Origin: an uncultured Bacteroidota bacterium
Lineage (GTDB): Bacteria; Bacteroidota; Bacteroidia; Flavobacteriales; Flavobacteriaceae
Assembly: GCA_937136025.1 (NCBI GenBank)
Contig: CAKZOC010000121.1
Span: forward strand, 1 to 45,120
DNA: 45,120 bases
Direction of reading: 5' to 3'
Positions 32,501 to 40,918 of this stretch are shown here, in pieces; the stretch's first letter is position 1, and every line of letters begins with the position of its first letter. A model generated the notes under the pieces. It had not been told where the DNA came from. It was given only the letters and a program-made list of their open reading frames with translations, and made no database searches. The translations under genes were made by a program, and so were the position numbers.

Positions 32501-33579
32501 TGTCTTTGGAATCCCTTACTTCAGATGCCCTGACGCTTCTCAAAAATCTGATCGCAACTCCTTCTTTTTCCGGGGAGGAAAAAGAAACGGCTTCCTTAAT
32601 TCGCAAGTGGCTGGAATCCCATGACATCCCCACGGAGCAAATCGGCAATAACATCATTGCTAAAAATGCCCATTTTAACGAAGGCAAGCCGACCCTCTTG
32701 CTAAACTCTCACCACGATACAGTTCGGCCTAATAAAGCCTATACCCGGGACCCTTTCGCACCCACCATTGAGGATGGGAAATTATACGGTCTGGGCAGTA
32801 ATGACGCCGGAGGTTGCCTGGTCTCTCTCCTCGCCAGCTTTGCGTATTGGCATAAACAAACAGACCTCTCGCACAATGTACTCCTGGTGGCCTCGGCAGA
32901 AGAAGAGAATTCAGGCCCAAACAGTCTTAGGGGCATCCTGCAGGATTTACCGCAAATTGATGTGGCTATTGTGGGTGAACCCACAGAGATGCATCTGGCC
33001 ATTGCCGAAAAAGGACTGGTCGTTTTTGATGCCACCATTACGGGAACACCCTCTCATGCGGCCCATCCCAATACGGATAACGCCATCTACAATGCGATTC
33101 CCGTGCTGGAATGGTTCAAAAAGTACCGTTTCCCCAAAGTTTCCGAAACCCTGGGAGAAGTCAAACTGACCGTCACCCAAATCGAAGGCGGTAAACAACA
33201 TAATGCGGTACCGGCCCATGTGGATATTGTCCTGGATGTTCGCGTCAACGACTGCTATACCAACGGGGAAATTGCGGAAATCCTCACGCGGGAAGCCCCC
33301 TGCTCCCTGCGGCCCCGATCCCTGCGCCTGAATTCATCATCCATCGACCCGGGGCATTCGCTGGTACTCGGCGGGAAGGAGCTCGGACGAAAGACCTATG
33401 GCTCCCCTACCCTTTCCGACCAGGCAGCCCTGAGTTGTCCCTCCCTGAAAATGGGTCCGGGCCTGAGTCTCCGCTCCCATTCGGCTGATGAATTTATAGA
33501 GATTCAAGAGGTTGTAGAGGGTATTGCAATTTATATCGCCCTGCTGGAGCGATTCCTCAAACCTGAAAGATTTGGGTAA
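32500..33579 (+). CDS. argE: M20 family deacylase (acetylornithine deacetylase/acyl-citrulline deacylase)
   Basis: The 359-residue zinc peptidase-fold enzyme likely deacylates N-acyl-citrulline, as the carbamoyltransferase acts on the acylated substrate. Metal-binding residues are in NSHHDTV (about 69-75), GLGSNDAGG, SAEEENSG (catalytic and metal Glu), VGEPTE and the late RSHSADEF. It starts in a one-base overlap with argB. The 94 bases to argH hold no gene. Confidence 0.88.
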   Translation: MSLESLTSDALTLLKNLIATPSFSGEEKETASLIRKWLESHDIPTEQIGNNIIAKNAHFNEGKPTLLLNSHHDTVRPNKAYTRDPFAPTIEDGKLYGLGSNDAGGCLVSLLASFAYWHKQTDLSHNVLLVASAEEENSGPNSLRGILQDLPQIDVAIVGEPTEMHLAIAEKGLVVFDATITGTPSHAAHPNTDNAIYNAIPVLEWFKKYRFPKVSETLGEVKLTVTQIEGGKQHNAVPAHVDIVLDVRVNDCYTNGEIAEILTREAPCSLRPRSLRLNSSSIDPGHSLVLGGKELGRKTYGSPTLSDQAALSCPSLKMGPGLSLRSHSADEFIEIQEVVEGIAIYIALLERFLKPERFG

Positions 33580-33673
33580 CTTCGTATATCATAAGAAAAC
33601 CATTGGTTTAAACACGAAAGGGCCTGCAACGGAAAGTATAACTGAAGTGTAAGAGAAACGTAATACCTATTTT

Positions 33674-34960
33674 ATGAAACTATGGGACAAGGGGGGCACC
33701 CCCGATGAGCGTATGGACCTTTTCACCGTTGGTAATGACAGGGAACTCGACCAGATCCTGGTGAAGTATGATCTTATCGCTTCCAGAGCCCATGCCGAAA
33801 TGCTGGGGCGGATCGGAATACTCTCTGCATCTGAAACCGAAGCGCTGACCAAAGCCCTGGATGCTATGATGGAGGAAGTGGAAGACGGGAAATTTTCCAT
33901 TGCGCCGCCTTTTGAGGATATGCACTCCAAAATTGAATTTGAACTTACCGAGCGTTTAGGCGAAGCCGGTAAAAAAATTCATACCGCCAGATCCAGAAAC
34001 GATCAGATCCTTGTCGCCTTACAGCTGTATCTGAAGGATTCCATCTCTGGTTTTCACGATCAAATCCGCGGGCTGTTTGACTTGCTCCTCGAGCTTGCAG
34101 AACAACATAAAGACATCCTGCTCCCCGGGTACACGCATCTTCAGGTTGCCATGCCTTCTTCTTTCGGTCTGTGGTTTTCGGCCTACGCGGAGAGTCTTAT
34201 CGACGATGTATATATGCTTCAGGCAGCCTTTCGGGTTGCCGATCAGAACCCCCTGGGAAGCGCTGCCGGGTACGGGAGTTCCTTTCCCATAGATCGTGAT
34301 TTTACGACAACGCAGATGGGTTTCGCCACTCAGAAATACAATGTAGTAGCCGCTCAGATGGGCCGGGGGAAAGTGGAGCGCCTTGCAGCTATGGCCATGG
34401 CATCAGTAGCCGGAACACTCGGGAAAATGGCCATGGACATTTGTCTTTACATGAATCAGAACTTCGGTTTTATCTCCTTTCCTGAAGAACTCACCACAGG
34501 AAGCAGTATCATGCCCCACAAAAAAAATCCCGACCTTTTTGAACTGGTCAGGGCCAAATGCAATATTATTCAGGGGTTGCCCAACCAATTGAGTTTGCTC
34601 ACCACCAACCTGCCCAGCGGATATCACCGGGATCTTCAGATGACCAAACCACTGCTGCTGCCTGCGGTGGAGGAATTGAAGTCCTGCCTGGAAATTACCC
34701 TGAGCAGCCTGGGAAGAATACAGGTGAATTCAGACATACTTGAGGACCCTATATACGACTACCTCTTTAGTGTGGATAGTATGGATCGTATGATTCAAAA
34801 AGGTATTTCCTTCCGGGACGCCTATCGAAAAATGGCGGCCCATATTGAGTCAGGCACCTATACGCCCGAAAAACAACTAAAGCATACCCACAAAGGCAGT
34901 CTGGGAAATCTCTGTCTGGACGAGATCCGAACTAAAATGGATCAGGCCTGGACCGTTTAA
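33674..34960 (+). CDS. argH: Argininosuccinate lyase
   Basis: The 428-residue enzyme splits argininosuccinate into arginine and fumarate. TGSSIMPHKKNPD contains the catalytic serine (Ser277 or 278). HTARSRNDQI near 103 and TLGHLQ-type PGYTHLQVAMP near 152 are family motifs. It is the last gene of the arginine operon and ends five bases from the convergent pseudouridine synthase gene. The 94-base gap before it could hold a second promoter, but no consensus box is seen. Confidence 0.95.
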   Translation: MKLWDKGGTPDERMDLFTVGNDRELDQILVKYDLIASRAHAEMLGRIGILSASETEALTKALDAMMEEVEDGKFSIAPPFEDMHSKIEFELTERLGEAGKKIHTARSRNDQILVALQLYLKDSISGFHDQIRGLFDLLLELAEQHKDILLPGYTHLQVAMPSSFGLWFSAYAESLIDDVYMLQAAFRVADQNPLGSAAGYGSSFPIDRDFTTTQMGFATQKYNVVAAQMGRGKVERLAAMAMASVAGTLGKMAMDICLYMNQNFGFISFPEELTTGSSIMPHKKNPDLFELVRAKCNIIQGLPNQLSLLTTNLPSGYHRDLQMTKPLLLPAVEELKSCLEITLSSLGRIQVNSDILEDPIYDYLFSVDSMDRMIQKGISFRDAYRKMAAHIESGTYTPEKQLKHTHKGSLGNLCLDEIRTKMDQAWTV

Positions 34961-34965
34961 GCCAC

Positions 34966-36372
34966 TCAGGAAATCGTCATCCCCAGGTTGATCACTTCCT
35001 GAGCTGTTAAATGCCTCCAGTGGCCGCGGGGAAGGTCTTTTTTAGTAAGGCCTGCCAGGACTACCCGATCGAGTTTCACAACCTGATACCCCAGATGTTC
35101 GAAGATGCGACGGACGATGCGATTGCGTCCGCTGTGTAATTGTATGCCTACCTCCCGCTTGGACGTCCCATCGATATAACTCACCTCATCTACTTCAATC
35201 AGGCCATCTTCAAGTTCCAGCCCTTTGCGAATCTGGGAAAGGTCACCGGCCTTTAAATTGGCGTCGAGTTCCACATGATAGATTTTGCGCACCCCGTGTT
35301 TGGGATGTGTGAGTTTCTTGGCCAGATCTCCGTCATTGGTGAAAAGTAAGAGTCCCGTGGTATTGCGGTCCAAACGGCCGACCGGTAAAAGACGGGAAGC
35401 ACTGGCCCGAGTAATGAGTTCCATCACAGTCCGCCTTCCTTTTTCATCTTTTGTGGTGGTGATGAAGTTTTTGGGCTTATTCAGCAGCACGTATTCCTTC
35501 TTTTCCCGCTGCAAGAGCCGCCCGTCAAAGCGGACTTCATCTGTAGGGTCTACCTTATACCCCATTTCGGAAATAACCTTGCCGTTTACGGTTACATTAC
35601 CCGCTGCAATATAGGTGTCAGCCTCCCTTCGGGAACAAACTCCGGCATTGGCTATGTATCTGTTGAGTCGAATCTTTCCGGGTTCTGAGCTCGACGCTTT
35701 GGCAGGGCCTGCGGGTCGCCTGCGGAATGCCGGCTTTTTCGCAGGATCCCATGATCCTGAACGTCTGTCATCCCCGGAGCGCTTCTTGAAACCTTCCGAT
35801 TTTGAGGCATCCGAAAATCTGGAACCTGCACCTCTCGGGGCAGACCTTCTGGAATCTGAGCCTCGGGAAGTCGAACTCCTTGAATCTGAACCTCTGGAAC
35901 CAGACCCTTTAAAGCCTGAACTCCTTGAATCTGAACTCCGTGTATCCGAGCTTCTTGAAGGCGAACGCTTGAAGTCTGAACTTCGAGAATCTGAACCTCG
36001 GGAAGTTCGCCGGACCGCAGCATCCCGATTGGAGGCCGAAGCACCTCGCGTCCTGTCCGCAGTTCTTCCGGAGGATCGTGTAGCAGATCCTCTGGAACCC
36101 GTTCCCCGGGAGTCTGAACCTTCAGACGCTCCACCACTGGCAGAAGAGTCTCGTGCCCCTGAACTCCGGGATGCAGCACTCCGGGAAGTCGTGCCTCTGG
36201 CAGGTCGCCGAACCGGGGAATCCGGTTTTGAGTAGTCCAGCGCTGAGGATCGACCGGAACCCCCTTTGGAGGTGCCTGAAGCGGCCTTTCGCACAGGGCC
36301 CTTCTTATTGGAATACGTACCGGATTTTTTTTCTGCAGGCTTTTTGCCCTTCCCAGAATCGGAGTTGCTCAT
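34966..36372 (-). CDS. RluB/RsuA-family pseudouridine synthase with long Ser/Arg/Gly-rich N-terminus
   Basis: The C-terminal 235 residues are an ordinary pseudouridine synthase of the RluB/RluE/RluF type: an S4 RNA-binding domain (IRLNRYIANAGVCSRREAD, about 234-252) and a catalytic domain with Asp335 in GRLDRNTTGLLL. It should modify a 23S rRNA uridine. The first 230 residues are low-complexity Ser, Arg, Gly and Asp, with imperfect SDSRSS/SRGSDSR repeats densest at about 125-175 (35848-36000). Basic, disordered extensions on S4 pseudouridine synthases are common in Bacteroidota, but this one is long. It is the last gene of the minus-strand isoprenoid operon, 21 bases after the nitrilase. Confidence 0.9.
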   Translation of the reverse strand: MSNSDSGKGKKPAEKKSGTYSNKKGPVRKAASGTSKGGSGRSSALDYSKPDSPVRRPARGTTSRSAASRSSGARDSSASGGASEGSDSRGTGSRGSATRSSGRTADRTRGASASNRDAAVRRTSRGSDSRSSDFKRSPSRSSDTRSSDSRSSGFKGSGSRGSDSRSSTSRGSDSRRSAPRGAGSRFSDASKSEGFKKRSGDDRRSGSWDPAKKPAFRRRPAGPAKASSSEPGKIRLNRYIANAGVCSRREADTYIAAGNVTVNGKVISEMGYKVDPTDEVRFDGRLLQREKKEYVLLNKPKNFITTTKDEKGRRTVMELITRASASRLLPVGRLDRNTTGLLLFTNDGDLAKKLTHPKHGVRKIYHVELDANLKAGDLSQIRKGLELEDGLIEVDEVSYIDGTSKREVGIQLHSGRNRIVRRIFEHLGYQVVKLDRVVLAGLTKKDLPRGHWRHLTAQEVINLGMTIS

Positions 36373-36393
36373 ATCGAGGTTTCGGCAAAGGTA

Positions 36394-37356
36394 TTAAATG
36401 TCAGCTTCTCCAAAGCCTAAAATCGACTGTCGGGACCGATCGAGGATCAATCGGGTGACATCCGGGCGACTGTAATGGCCCGAGGGATCAAAATTCTGAC
36501 GCTCCTCGTAGATCCTGCCCAGGGAAAGGTCGGCCACCATAACTCCTTCCATCCCGATTTGCGGTTCCAGGATCCACTCCCCGTCGGGCCCTGCAATACA
36601 AGAACCCCCATTGGCCAGGATGGCCGGGGTTTTATCTATAAAATCACTGAGGTAGGGCGTGTTTGAAGGAAAGTCCTCCCGTCGCATCAGGGCAGAAGCA
36701 GAAATCACATAACTCCGCGATTCTCTGGCGATAAAACGGGTAATGTCACCGGTATTAAAATCACTTCCAGGCCAAACCGCAATATGCACATTTTCACCCT
36801 GGGCGTAGAGGGAGGCCCGGACCAGTGGCATCCAATTCTCCCAACAGTTCAACCCTCCCACCTTAAATCCTTTAAGGGGATGTGCCTGTAATCCATGCCC
36901 ATCGCCAGGCGCCCAGGTCAGGCGTTCATCATACGTGGGTTGTAATTTCCGATGCAGGGAGCACAAGCCGCTGGAGGCATCCATATAGGCCAGAGAACAG
37001 TAGAGGCTATGACCACCCCTGTCCTGAGGGCGTTCCACAATGCCCAGATATACTGAAATCCCAAGGGCCGAAGCCTGCGCAATAATCGGATCCAAATCTC
37101 CATTTGCCGGATCTACAGCATTGTGAAGGTAATGGGCATGAAGCGCCTTATTTGCAGGAACTTCCCAGGCTGCCCCATCCATATAAGCCAGCCAGAACGG
37201 GTACCCCGGCCAGAAGGCCTCTCCAAACACCAGTAATTCTACACCCTGACCCGCAGCCTCTTTAAGGGCCTGTTCGATCACCTCAAGGGTGCCTTTTTTG
37301 TCCAGCCATTTTGGGGCGTATTGGGCTATGCCCACCCGAAGGGTGTTGGATTTCAT
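36394..37356 (-). CDS. Nitrilase (carbon-nitrogen hydrolase family)
   Basis: The 320-residue enzyme has the complete Glu-Lys-Cys triad of the nitrilase superfamily: Glu46 in VFGEAFWPGYP, Lys137 in LHRKLQPT and Cys171 in GLNCWENW. The HRKLQPTYDER and NCWENWMPL contexts are those of true nitrilases (nitrile to acid plus ammonia) rather than amidases. The substrate is unknown. Its start overlaps the UbiA-type gene upstream by four bases, so translation is coupled; the link to isoprenoid genes may be only positional. Confidence 0.88.
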   Translation of the reverse strand: MKSNTLRVGIAQYAPKWLDKKGTLEVIEQALKEAAGQGVELLVFGEAFWPGYPFWLAYMDGAAWEVPANKALHAHYLHNAVDPANGDLDPIIAQASALGISVYLGIVERPQDRGGHSLYCSLAYMDASSGLCSLHRKLQPTYDERLTWAPGDGHGLQAHPLKGFKVGGLNCWENWMPLVRASLYAQGENVHIAVWPGSDFNTGDITRFIARESRSYVISASALMRREDFPSNTPYLSDFIDKTPAILANGGSCIAGPDGEWILEPQIGMEGVMVADLSLGRIYEERQNFDPSGHYSRPDVTRLILDRSRQSILGFGEADI

Positions 37357-38258
37357 AAGAGACGATTTATCAGCAGGTCAATATCGATCAGTAAAATACT
37401 AATCACCCCGGAAACAATAATAAACTTCAGAATGTTGTGCAGCCATATAAATTGTGTTTTGGAATTCGACTTCCAGAGCAAGATCAGAAAAACGATAAGC
37501 AGCACACTTGTGGCGCTAAAATACAAATACATATAACCGACGTCAAAGTAGGCTATTAGCAGTCCTGCAGGTACCAGGGCCAGCAACACCAGAAGGGTAA
37601 TACAGCGTTTTGAAAATTGGGTGCCATAACGAACGGCAATCGTCTGATAATCCTGTGCAATATCCCCCGCCAGATTTTCCATATCCTTGATCAGTTCCCG
37701 ACTCAGAATAATCAGAAAAAGAAAGAGGGCATGAACGAAAATCACCGGATCGAAATTCCGGTAATACACGAAAATGGCAAAGAAAGGCGTAATGGCCAGA
37801 AGCGCAGATACCATATTTCCCAAAAATGGAATCTTCTTCAGCCGGTGTGAATAGAGCCAAATTCCGAACACATAGGCTGCAAAAAACAGGGCTGCCCGGA
37901 AAGAGACATAACTGGCCAGTAATACGCCGAGGAAATTCAGGATAAAATAGGAATAGATTTTAACACGCTGACTCACCAGCCGGTCCAGCATACTCTTGTG
38001 GGGCTTATTGATGAGATCCTTTTCAGAATCGTAAAAACTATTGATGATGTAACCCCCGGCAATGACCAGAGCTGAAGAAAGCACGAGGACAAAGAGATTG
38101 AGGTCGAGAATGACATCCCTCCAGGGCAGACCGGGAGACATGATAAAGATAGCCGCCAGGTACTGCGCCAGGGCTATGACCAATATATTATACCCTCTTA
38201 CAATAGAAATGAGACTCAGTGCTTTTAACAGTAGCAATCTGGTCTTACGGGAAAACAT
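37353..38258 (-). CDS. UbiA-family prenyltransferase (geranylgeranylglycerol-phosphate type)
   Basis: The 301-residue protein has about eight membrane helices and both UbiA Asp motifs: NSFYDSEKD (Asn73, Asp77, Asp81) and RELIKDMENLAGD (Asp192, Asp199). Flavobacterial genes of this type are usually annotated as geranylgeranylglycerol-phosphate geranylgeranyltransferase, an archaeal-lipid-like reaction, although quinone or heme side chains are alternatives. It lies 11 bases after mevalonate kinase, which supports an isoprenoid role. Confidence 0.83.
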   Translation of the reverse strand: MFSRKTRLLLLKALSLISIVRGYNILVIALAQYLAAIFIMSPGLPWRDVILDLNLFVLVLSSALVIAGGYIINSFYDSEKDLINKPHKSMLDRLVSQRVKIYSYFILNFLGVLLASYVSFRAALFFAAYVFGIWLYSHRLKKIPFLGNMVSALLAITPFFAIFVYYRNFDPVIFVHALFLFLIILSRELIKDMENLAGDIAQDYQTIAVRYGTQFSKRCITLLVLLALVPAGLLIAYFDVGYMYLYFSATSVLLIVFLILLWKSNSKTQFIWLHNILKFIIVSGVISILLIDIDLLINRLL

Positions 38259-38269
38259 GGGAGTTGTGT

Positions 38270-39214
38270 TTAGAAGTTGTAAACCACCTCTAAACGATGT
38301 CCTTTAAGGGCTTTGCGGGCCTTTTCGAGATCTTCAGTAAATCCGAGGATGTAGCCGCCGCCTCCGGATCCACACAATTTTAAGTAATACGAATTCGATT
38401 CAATCCCCTGTTTCCACAACTGGTGGAATTCCTGTGGAATCATCGGGCTGAAGTGGTCGAGTACAACGTGAGATAACTTCTTGATATTGCCGAACAGGGA
38501 CTTGACATTTCCGCTGATAAAATCCTCTACACAGGCATCTGTATAACGGATAAATTGATTTTTCAGGACTTTTCGAAAACCCTCCTGTTTCATCTGCTCC
38601 ATAAAAATCTGGACCATCGGAGCCGTTTCACCCACCGTACCGCTGTCTAAAAGAAATACCGCTCCTTTTCCATCCGGATTCTGGGTGGGAATGCTCGTCG
38701 ATTCAATATTGTCCTGAGAATTGATCAGGATGGGCAGACTCAGGTAACTGTTTAAGGGGTCCAGACCCGAAGATTTCCCGTGAAAGAAAGACTCCATACG
38801 TCCGAAGATGGCTTTGAGCCGAAGCAGTTTCTCCCGGGTGAGATTCTCTAAAACAGTGATCTTATCCTTGCCGTACTGATCGTAAATGGCGGCAACGAGA
38901 GCCCCGCTGCTACCAACGCCATAGCCCTGGGGAATAGAACTGTCAAAAAACATCCCTTCTTCAATGTCTTTATGAAGGGTCTCCATATCAAAGGAAACCA
39001 GGTCCGGAGCTTCGGCCTGCATGTGTTCGAGGTAGGTGGCAAATTTTTTCAGGTTCCCGTTAGATTGCAGGGCCTTGCCCTCAAGATGATCTGATTTTTT
39101 CAGAGCGCCTTTAAAGAAATTATACGGGATTGATAGCCCCCGGGAATCCTTAATAATTCCATATTCCCCAAAGAGGAGGATCTTGGAATAAAACAACGGT
39201 CCTTTCATATACAT
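38270..39214 (-). CDS. Mevalonate kinase (GHMP family)
   Basis: The 314-residue GHMP kinase shows the three family motifs: SKILLFGEYGII (9-20), GYGVGSSGALVAAIYD near 97-112 (ATP-binding loop), and KLCGSGGGGYILGF near 281-294. In Bacteroidota this gene pairs with diphosphomevalonate decarboxylase and is assigned to mevalonate phosphorylation; phosphomevalonate kinase activity is not excluded. A -7-like box lies 15 bases before its ATG. ATG at 39208 is an alternative start. Confidence 0.82.
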   Translation of the reverse strand: MYMKGPLFYSKILLFGEYGIIKDSRGLSIPYNFFKGALKKSDHLEGKALQSNGNLKKFATYLEHMQAEAPDLVSFDMETLHKDIEEGMFFDSSIPQGYGVGSSGALVAAIYDQYGKDKITVLENLTREKLLRLKAIFGRMESFFHGKSSGLDPLNSYLSLPILINSQDNIESTSIPTQNPDGKGAVFLLDSGTVGETAPMVQIFMEQMKQEGFRKVLKNQFIRYTDACVEDFISGNVKSLFGNIKKLSHVVLDHFSPMIPQEFHQLWKQGIESNSYYLKLCGSGGGGYILGFTEDLEKARKALKGHRLEVVYNF

Positions 39215-39229
39215 TTATAAGGTACAGAA

Positions 39230-39237
39230 CAAAAATA
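39230..39237 (-). promoter_or_regulatory. Candidate -7 box before mevalonate kinase (TATTTTTG)
   Basis: On the minus strand TATTTTTG matches TAnnTTTG, 15 bases before the start codon, the same distance as two other minus-strand boxes here. A -33 motif is not clear. It would give an internal promoter within the isoprenoid operon. Confidence 0.35.
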
Positions 39238-39269
39238 GGAAACTTTCTTCTAAAGGTACTGTTAAACCT

Positions 39270-40352
39270 TTAAAGGCGCAAGGCGCCCGGACCTACATGA
39301 TCCTGAAGATACTGTCCGTCCTGGCAAAACGACACCAGCTCCTCATTTACAAACGCACCAACAGCCTCCTTATTTTCCTCAGGATAGAGCAAATGCACAT
39401 TAGCGCCCGCATCGAGGGTAAAACAGATTGGGGTGCCGGTGTCCTTTCGATATTCCCAAATACGATTAATAATCTCCAGGGTCCCGGGTTTCATCAGGAC
39501 AAAATAGGGATTGCTACTCATCATCATGGCGTGGAGGCTGAGTGCCTCAGACTCTACCAGGCTGATAAAAGCCGGGAGATCACCTTCCCGAAGTATAGGC
39601 TGAAGTCCGTCCAGATGTTGTCTGGCCTGTTCAAACCGGGAATTCGCAAAGGGATGACCCTGCATCAGGCCGTGCCCTACGGTACTGCTGACCTGTTTTT
39701 TCCCTTTATCCACAAGGAGAATCGTATCCTGAAACGAACTGAAAACCGGATGCACTTCAAACGGGTAGGGAATACCATACAGATCCGAACTTCCCGGAAC
39801 GGATGCATGATTTCCCCACTCGACCAGCCCGCCTTCAATGCTGCGGGCTGCAGAGCCTGAACCCAGGCGCGCCAGGAAGGAGGCTTTTTTCTTGAAAAGG
39901 TCCTCTTTCAAATCCGGATAAATGGCCCGTTCCAAATCCATCAAACACAATGAAAGCGCCGCCATACCACTTGCCGAAGAGGCAATTCCACTGCTATGTG
40001 GAAAAGTGTTCTCCGTCCGTATCTCAAATTCATATGCCCCCAAAAAAGGCTGATAAACACAAATCCGCTCAAAAAACGTGCTGATTTTAGCAGCAAAGTG
40101 GGGGGCGGCCACTCCGTCCAGATAAATACGGAATACGGGAACCTGCGATGGGGCGGACACGCTCCGGTATTTGAGGGTGGTTCGGGTAGCCGAGGTGTCC
40201 AGGGTAAAACTCACCGACGGATTTGTCGGGAGCTGGCCCGGCCGCTTACCCCAGTATTTGACAAGGGCAATATTGCTGGGGGCTTGCCAGCTGATAGTGC
40301 CGGTTTCCGGAAGCGTCCCGGCCATCTCGGGAATAAAATCCTTTTCAATCAT
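39270..40352 (-). CDS. mvaD: Diphosphomevalonate decarboxylase
   Basis: The 360-residue GHMP-family enzyme converts mevalonate diphosphate to isopentenyl diphosphate. ISWQAPSNIALVKYWGKR (about 17-34) and SSGIASSASGMAALSLCL (about 120-137) are signature segments, and CFTLDAGANVHLLYP near 310 contains the catalytic Asp (DAGAN). The frame extends to 40634, but that would overlap tspO; ATG 40352 gives the usual length and a -7-like box precedes it. It heads the minus-strand operon. Confidence 0.92.
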   Translation of the reverse strand: MIEKDFIPEMAGTLPETGTISWQAPSNIALVKYWGKRPGQLPTNPSVSFTLDTSATRTTLKYRSVSAPSQVPVFRIYLDGVAAPHFAAKISTFFERICVYQPFLGAYEFEIRTENTFPHSSGIASSASGMAALSLCLMDLERAIYPDLKEDLFKKKASFLARLGSGSAARSIEGGLVEWGNHASVPGSSDLYGIPYPFEVHPVFSSFQDTILLVDKGKKQVSSTVGHGLMQGHPFANSRFEQARQHLDGLQPILREGDLPAFISLVESEALSLHAMMMSSNPYFVLMKPGTLEIINRIWEYRKDTGTPICFTLDAGANVHLLYPEENKEAVGAFVNEELVSFCQDGQYLQDHVGPGALRL

Positions 40353-40366
40353 CCACAGAATTTTTG

Positions 40367-40374
40367 CAAAGATA
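40367..40374 (-). promoter_or_regulatory. Candidate -7 box before mvaD (TATCTTTG)
   Basis: The minus-strand TATCTTTG matches TAnnTTTG exactly and lies 14 bases before mvaD, in the 76-base divergent gap to tspO. It supports the chosen mvaD start. Confidence 0.42.
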
Positions 40375-40428
40375 TGCCTTTGCGCCTTCACGCTTGTACT
40401 CCTAAAAAATTCCCGTATTTTTAAAACC

Positions 40429-40911
40429 ATGAGAAGGGAACGCAAAACTATACTGCGCATTGCTGTGGCCGTAACCGTATGTCTGGTGGTCGGTGCCCTC
40501 TCGGGCTTTGCCACCCAGTCTTCGGTAGATACCTGGTACAGCACCCTGAACAAACCCTCCTTTAATCCACCCAATTGGATCTTTGCCCCCGTATGGTCGG
40601 TTTTATATCTTCTTATGGGTGTGGCAGCCGGCATGGTCTGGGGACATGGCTATTATCATAAATGGGTTAAAACCGCCCTTTATTTCTTCGGATTTCAACT
40701 GTTGCTCAACGCCTCCTGGAGTATTGTATTTTTCGGATTGCAGCTTCCATTGCCGGCTTTGGTCATCCTGATCCTTCTGTTGATCCTTATCGTATTGACG
40801 ATCCGCAGATTCTATATAGTAAGCCGCACGGCGGCATATCTAATGGTCCCTTATCTGCTCTGGGTGCTCTTTGCGGGGATTCTGAATTTCAAAATCGTTC
40901 AGCTGAATTAA
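40429..40911 (+). CDS. tspO: TspO/MBR family tryptophan-rich sensory protein
   Basis: The 160-residue protein has five membrane helices and TspO marks: [32 protein letters not shown] (split here; [10 protein letters not shown] is the core), then [16 protein letters not shown] and [14 protein letters not shown]. TspO binds and breaks down porphyrins and affects stress responses in other bacteria. The frame opens earlier at 40171, but the ATG at 40429 gives the normal N-terminus. Seven bases separate it from glpK, so both are probably in one transcript. Confidence 0.92.
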   Translation: MRRERKTILRIAVAVTVCLVVGALSGFATQSSVDTWYSTLNKPSFNPPNWIFAPVWSVLYLLMGVAAGMVWGHGYYHKWVKTALYFFGFQLLLNASWSIVFFGLQLPLPALVILILLLILIVLTIRRFYIVSRTAAYLMVPYLLWVLFAGILNFKIVQLN

Positions 40912-40918
40912 ACACATT

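Noticed and set aside
35615..36235. 206-codon + strand frame opposite the pseudouridine synthase tail
   Set aside because: It is a Glu/Leu/Pro-rich mirror of the Ser/Arg repeat coding on the minus strand, with no family pattern; the minus-strand gene continues into an S4 and catalytic domain.
40171..40428. N-terminal extension of the tspO frame
   Set aside because: The extension runs antisense through mvaD; the ATG at 40429 gives the normal TspO N-terminus.
40353..40634. N-terminal extension of the mvaD frame
   Set aside because: It overlaps the tspO gene and its divergent promoter region, is of poor composition, and the ATG at 40352 gives family length.
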